This document shows positions 61,608-64,000 of a DNA stretch of 64,000 nucleotides, in pieces. A program made the translations under genes and the position numbers. Source of the stretch: Aureispira anguillae (GTDB lineage: Bacteria; Bacteroidota; Bacteroidia; Chitinophagales; Saprospiraceae); assembly GCF_026000115.1 (NCBI RefSeq), contig NZ_AP026867.1, positions 6,301,001-6,365,000 of the forward strand, read 5' to 3'. How positions within the stretch are numbered: position 1 is the stretch's first letter; every line of letters starts with the position of its first letter. The notes beneath the pieces are model-generated. The model had not been told where the DNA came from. It ran no database searches and saw only the letters and a list, made by a program, of their open reading frames with translations.

Positions 61608-62816
61608 TTAGTAGTACTTATAAATATACAGCGTTTTTTCTAAATTCTTATTATTCTTAGCCGATAAACTTTGCACAAGGGGATTCCCGTGTTTGTCATA
61701 TTTTATTTCTAAAACAGATAAGGTTTTTTGACCTATAATTTGTTCTTCTTTTATGACATTGCCTTTTGGGTTAAAATGGGTAATAATAGAATAGCGAATT
61801 TTTCCATTTTTATGGTATTTGTTGGTGGTCAACTGAGTCAAGATAAGCTGTGCGTTATAGGTATAAATTTTTTCTACTACTACGATGGTATTAAGACTAG
61901 TCGTTATTGTTTTTGGAAGACTATCTTGATAGGTAATCTCCTTTTTTTTGGTTTCTTTTTTGTTAACCAATTGGATTTCTTTGACCAAAAGACCATTTTG
62001 ATAATGGAGTGTTTTTTCTTCTTTATGGATATAAAACTTCTTTTGGGGTGGATTATCTTTCGTCCCCACTTGCCTTGCTTTATGTTTAACAATAGACTTA
62101 TCTTCTAGAATTTTATGTTGTTTGTCGTATTTTATTTTTTGGCAAAAGCGTTTTTTGTAATGTCTGCCAAAGGATCGGGTCAACTGTTTGTTTTTGTTGT
62201 ATTTGTAACGGAAATCTCGCCGTTTAGCTTGACGCTCAACAACCATTCCTTTTACATTAATGGTAGTCCATTTAGTATAGGTAGTCCATCTTGTTTGTAA
62301 ATTATCCTTATAGGTATAATAATTACAAAATAAAGAGGTACTCCCTTGGTAATTATAATTACAAACGGCAATTAAGTTACTATCCTTGTCATAAGTAAGG
62401 GTATCTTCTTTAGAGAGCTCTCCATATTTATCATAAAGCTGTCGCAAAATGTGTTTACTATTTTTTTCATTTGCTTGGTAATCCAAGTATTTTGTTCTTA
62501 GTTTTTTATAAATAGGATCTTTACCCAATGGATAAGTAATGATTTGTTCGGTTAACCATTGATCTTGAGGGTTGAAGAACGCTTTTTCTTCTTTTACTAA
62601 AACCCCTTTCTCTCTATGGTGATAATAATAATTCTGTCGATTTATTAATCGACCTAATGAATCATAATTCACTGTTTTTCTAAAGCGAATTATACTGTCT
62701 TGTTGTCCTATACCATAAGCTACAATTGTTTGTTCTTTTATTTGGGCTTGTCCATAAACAAAAAAAGTTAGGTGAACCAAAACGAAAATAAAGATGCTTT
62801 TTAGTATGGTGCTCAT
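61608..62816 (-). CDS. Exported YD-repeat-like protein, array member 1 (402 aa)
   Basis: First gene of the array. Signal peptide at 1-23 (IFIFVLVHLTFFVYGQ). Repeats include NYDSLGRLINRQNYYYHH, LYDKYGELSKEDTLTYDKDSNLIAVCNYNYQG, HFNPKGNVIKEEQIIG and IKYDKHGNPLVQSL, ending YIYKYY. It is very rich in Lys and Tyr, unlike ordinary cytoplasmic proteins. It is separated from member 2 by 142 bases. No T9SS domain, so the product is probably periplasmic unless another signal is used. Function unknown. Confidence 0.73.
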   Translation of the reverse strand: MSTILKSIFIFVLVHLTFFVYGQAQIKEQTIVAYGIGQQDSIIRFRKTVNYDSLGRLINRQNYYYHHREKGVLVKEEKAFFNPQDQWLTEQIITYPLGKDPIYKKLRTKYLDYQANEKNSKHILRQLYDKYGELSKEDTLTYDKDSNLIAVCNYNYQGSTSLFCNYYTYKDNLQTRWTTYTKWTTINVKGMVVERQAKRRDFRYKYNKNKQLTRSFGRHYKKRFCQKIKYDKQHKILEDKSIVKHKARQVGTKDNPPQKKFYIHKEEKTLHYQNGLLVKEIQLVNKKETKKKEITYQDSLPKTITTSLNTIVVVEKIYTYNAQLILTQLTTNKYHKNGKIRYSIITHFNPKGNVIKEEQIIGQKTLSVLEIKYDKHGNPLVQSLSAKNNKNLEKTLYIYKYY

Positions 62817-63452
62817 ATATAGTTAATTAAGGTTTGATAGTATTTGTGGGTAAGTAGAAGAAGGAAGAATGTTCTATTACTTCTTCTTTAAGAGCGAAAT
62901 AACATCAATGAATTGATCTTATATACCAAAAGTAAGCCAATCTAGTGGAAAAGACGAACGCTATTAAAAACAAAAAGGCAAATCTATATAGATTTGCCTT
63001 AATTGTAACGAAAGTTTGCTTCTAGTAAACTTTTGTTTTAGCCTTTTACTCGACTTCAATACTTTTATGATGGTAGAATCAATAGAAGTACAAAGTCATT
63101 GGGTACGTAACGAAAAAAATTGCCTTTGCTTATAAAACGTCTAAAACTTGAATACGCTGCCTAATAAATTATTTTTTTTTATGAGAATCAAAAAATGTCG
63201 TTTATTCTCCTAGTTAACCCAATCCTTTTGGGAGTAACTGAACTAAAAATAGCAGGCGAATGTTTTGAGTAGGTAAAAGAACTTCAACTACAAAATGGAC
63301 TCAAAATTGTATTTTTTATAAAAAAAGCCTAACTTTTGTAATTATTAAATCATTAACCCATTTAATCTCATCTATATTTATAATTCCTAATCCTTTACGG
63401 TACAAAGGTGTATAAGATGGGCTCTTAACTGCTTGCTATCCCGATATCGTTT
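62817..63452. other. 636-base divergent intergenic region with an orphan terminator
   Basis: No protein gene is credible on either strand. It holds a perfect terminator-like palindrome at 62975-63000, an adjacent AAAGTTT/AAACTTT stem near 63011-63033 and AT-rich sequence. See the separate entry and finding for the possible minus-strand transcript. Confidence 0.5.
62966..63000 (-). terminator. Orphan terminator-like palindrome
   Basis: AAGGCAAATCTA (62975-62986) and its perfect complement (62989-63000) with a 2-base loop. On the minus strand it is followed by a T-rich tract. No minus-strand gene lies upstream of it within the window, so it may end a small non-coding transcript. Confidence 0.55.
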
Positions 63453-64000
63453 ATGTGGAAAAAAATAATTCGTGTTTTTACGCTTCAAGATGTATTTCTA
63501 GGTGATCGTTTTTTTTGGTTATTTGGAGGGGTAACCGCTTTGTTTATTGCCAGTTTTCCTTTCCCTTTTCTTTTTGCAATAGCCAAAGCTACCTTAGTTG
63601 CTGCTATAGCTTTAGTTTTTGTCGATGCTTTTTTATTATTTAATAAGGGGGTACAGTTACCCTGTGAACGTGTTTTGCCTCGTCAATTATCATTGGGAGA
63701 TGAAAATACCGTTTTACTAAAATTGCACAATCAATATGGTCTAAATTTAGGAATAACGATTATAGACGAATTGCCTGTGGAGTTTCAAAAACGTGATTTT
63801 GAAATCAAAGACGACTTAAAAGCGAATGAGCAGAAAACCTATCAATATAAACTAAGACCAACCATTCGTGGAGAATATACTTTTCACAATGTCAATCTTT
63901 ATCTTCATACTACCTTAAGCATATTAGAACGGAGAATAAAACATCGAATTACACAGAAAATTCTGGTTTACCCATCTATTATGCAAATGAATCGATTTTC
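63453..64000 (+). CDS. DUF58-domain protein, N-terminal part (runs off the window)
   Basis: An open frame starts at ATG 63453 and is still open at base 64000 (182 codons). Two hydrophobic helices (FFWLFGGVTALFIASFPFPFLFAI and ATLVAAIALVFVDAFLLF) are followed by a beta region: LPRQLSLGDENTVLLKLHNQYGLNLGITIIDELPVEFQ … KTYQYKLRPTIRGEYTFHNVNLYLHTTLSILERRIKH, then ILVYPSIMQMNRF. This is the layout of DUF58/von Willebrand-like proteins that usually sit beside MoxR ATPases. The conserved C-terminal DUF58 core lies beyond the window, so the 3' end is missing here, not truncated biologically as far as can be seen. Confidence 0.85.
   Translation, partial: MWKKIIRVFTLQDVFLGDRFFWLFGGVTALFIASFPFPFLFAIAKATLVAAIALVFVDAFLLFNKGVQLPCERVLPRQLSLGDENTVLLKLHNQYGLNLGITIIDELPVEFQKRDFEIKDDLKANEQKTYQYKLRPTIRGEYTFHNVNLYLHTTLSILERRIKHRITQKILVYPSIMQMNRF

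Noticed and set aside
61728-62108. Plus-strand frame of 126 codons rich in Phe
   Set aside because: Same artefact: antisense of a Lys-rich secreted protein.
1-64000. tRNA, rRNA, CRISPR array, insertion sequence or prophage
   Set aside because: I looked for cloverleaf TTCGA arms, regular spaced repeats, transposase or integrase motifs and phage structural genes and saw none. The intergenic repeats are not regularly spaced.

Overview
This 64 kb window is AT-rich chromosomal DNA from a member of the Bacteroidota. Three kinds of evidence support this. Large secreted proteins carry C-terminal type IX secretion (T9SS) sorting domains (PNP…, then a chain ending in basic residues). Three promoters match the phylum-specific TTTG-N19/20-TAnnTTTG pattern. 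Lineage-typical genes are present (DUF4294, YgiQ, long L25, CoaX next to an outer-membrane protein, YfiM/DUF2279). The mix of long adhesin-like T9SS proteins, WG-repeat proteins and a CYP102-type P450 fits a marine Saprospiria-like organism (Saprospira/Aureispira type), but that placement is inference. I see no rRNA, tRNA, CRISPR array, transposase or prophage.

Layout. 1-7.6 kb: a small membrane protein, a T9SS surface protein, DNA polymerase IV, a T9SS subtilase and a DUF4294 protein. 7.8-9.05 kb: a candidate papain-like-fold protein followed by a small lipoprotein. 9.2-13.4 kb: the translation block rplM-rpsI-rpsB-tsf-pyrH-frr, with stem-loops in its leaders. 13.4-17.3 kb: small hypothetical genes and the prs-nadV operon for NAD salvage from nicotinamide. 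17.7-25.4 kb: WG-repeat protein, YgiQ, a membrane protein with a Crp/Fnr regulator, an alpha/beta hydrolase and an ALDH7-type dehydrogenase. 25.5-30.8 kb: TraB/GumN protein, a second Crp/Fnr regulator and a self-sufficient P450-reductase fusion. 31-36.4 kb: a 1199-residue T9SS beta-propeller protein and a PQQ-like propeller. 36.7-43 kb: flavin reductase, a HisC-like protein that has lost its PLP lysine, an ArsA-type ATPase, ElaA, CoaX and an outer-membrane protein. 43.2-49.6 kb: two tandem TPR-like paralogues and an M1 aminopeptidase. 49.7-55 kb: DUF2279 protein, a secreted hypothetical protein and a membrane-anchored patatin. 55.2-56.6 kb: rplY-pth. 56.7-62.8 kb: five consecutive secreted YD-repeat-like paralogues on the minus strand. 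63.45 kb to the end: the start of a DUF58 gene that runs off the window.

The most unusual non-coding signal is a dispersed mosaic family of intergenic repeats, with seven copies or fragments in this window. Its ends read like ACTCCGTTA and TAACGGAGTAAT, and several copies begin within a few bases of a stop codon. Changes between two full-length copies keep an internal stem paired through G:U wobbles, which suggests a structured RNA or a mobile mini-element. Other points worth checking are the PLP pseudo-enzyme, the five-gene secreted array, a possible effector/immunity-like pair, and an orphan minus-strand terminator at 62.97 kb with no gene feeding it.
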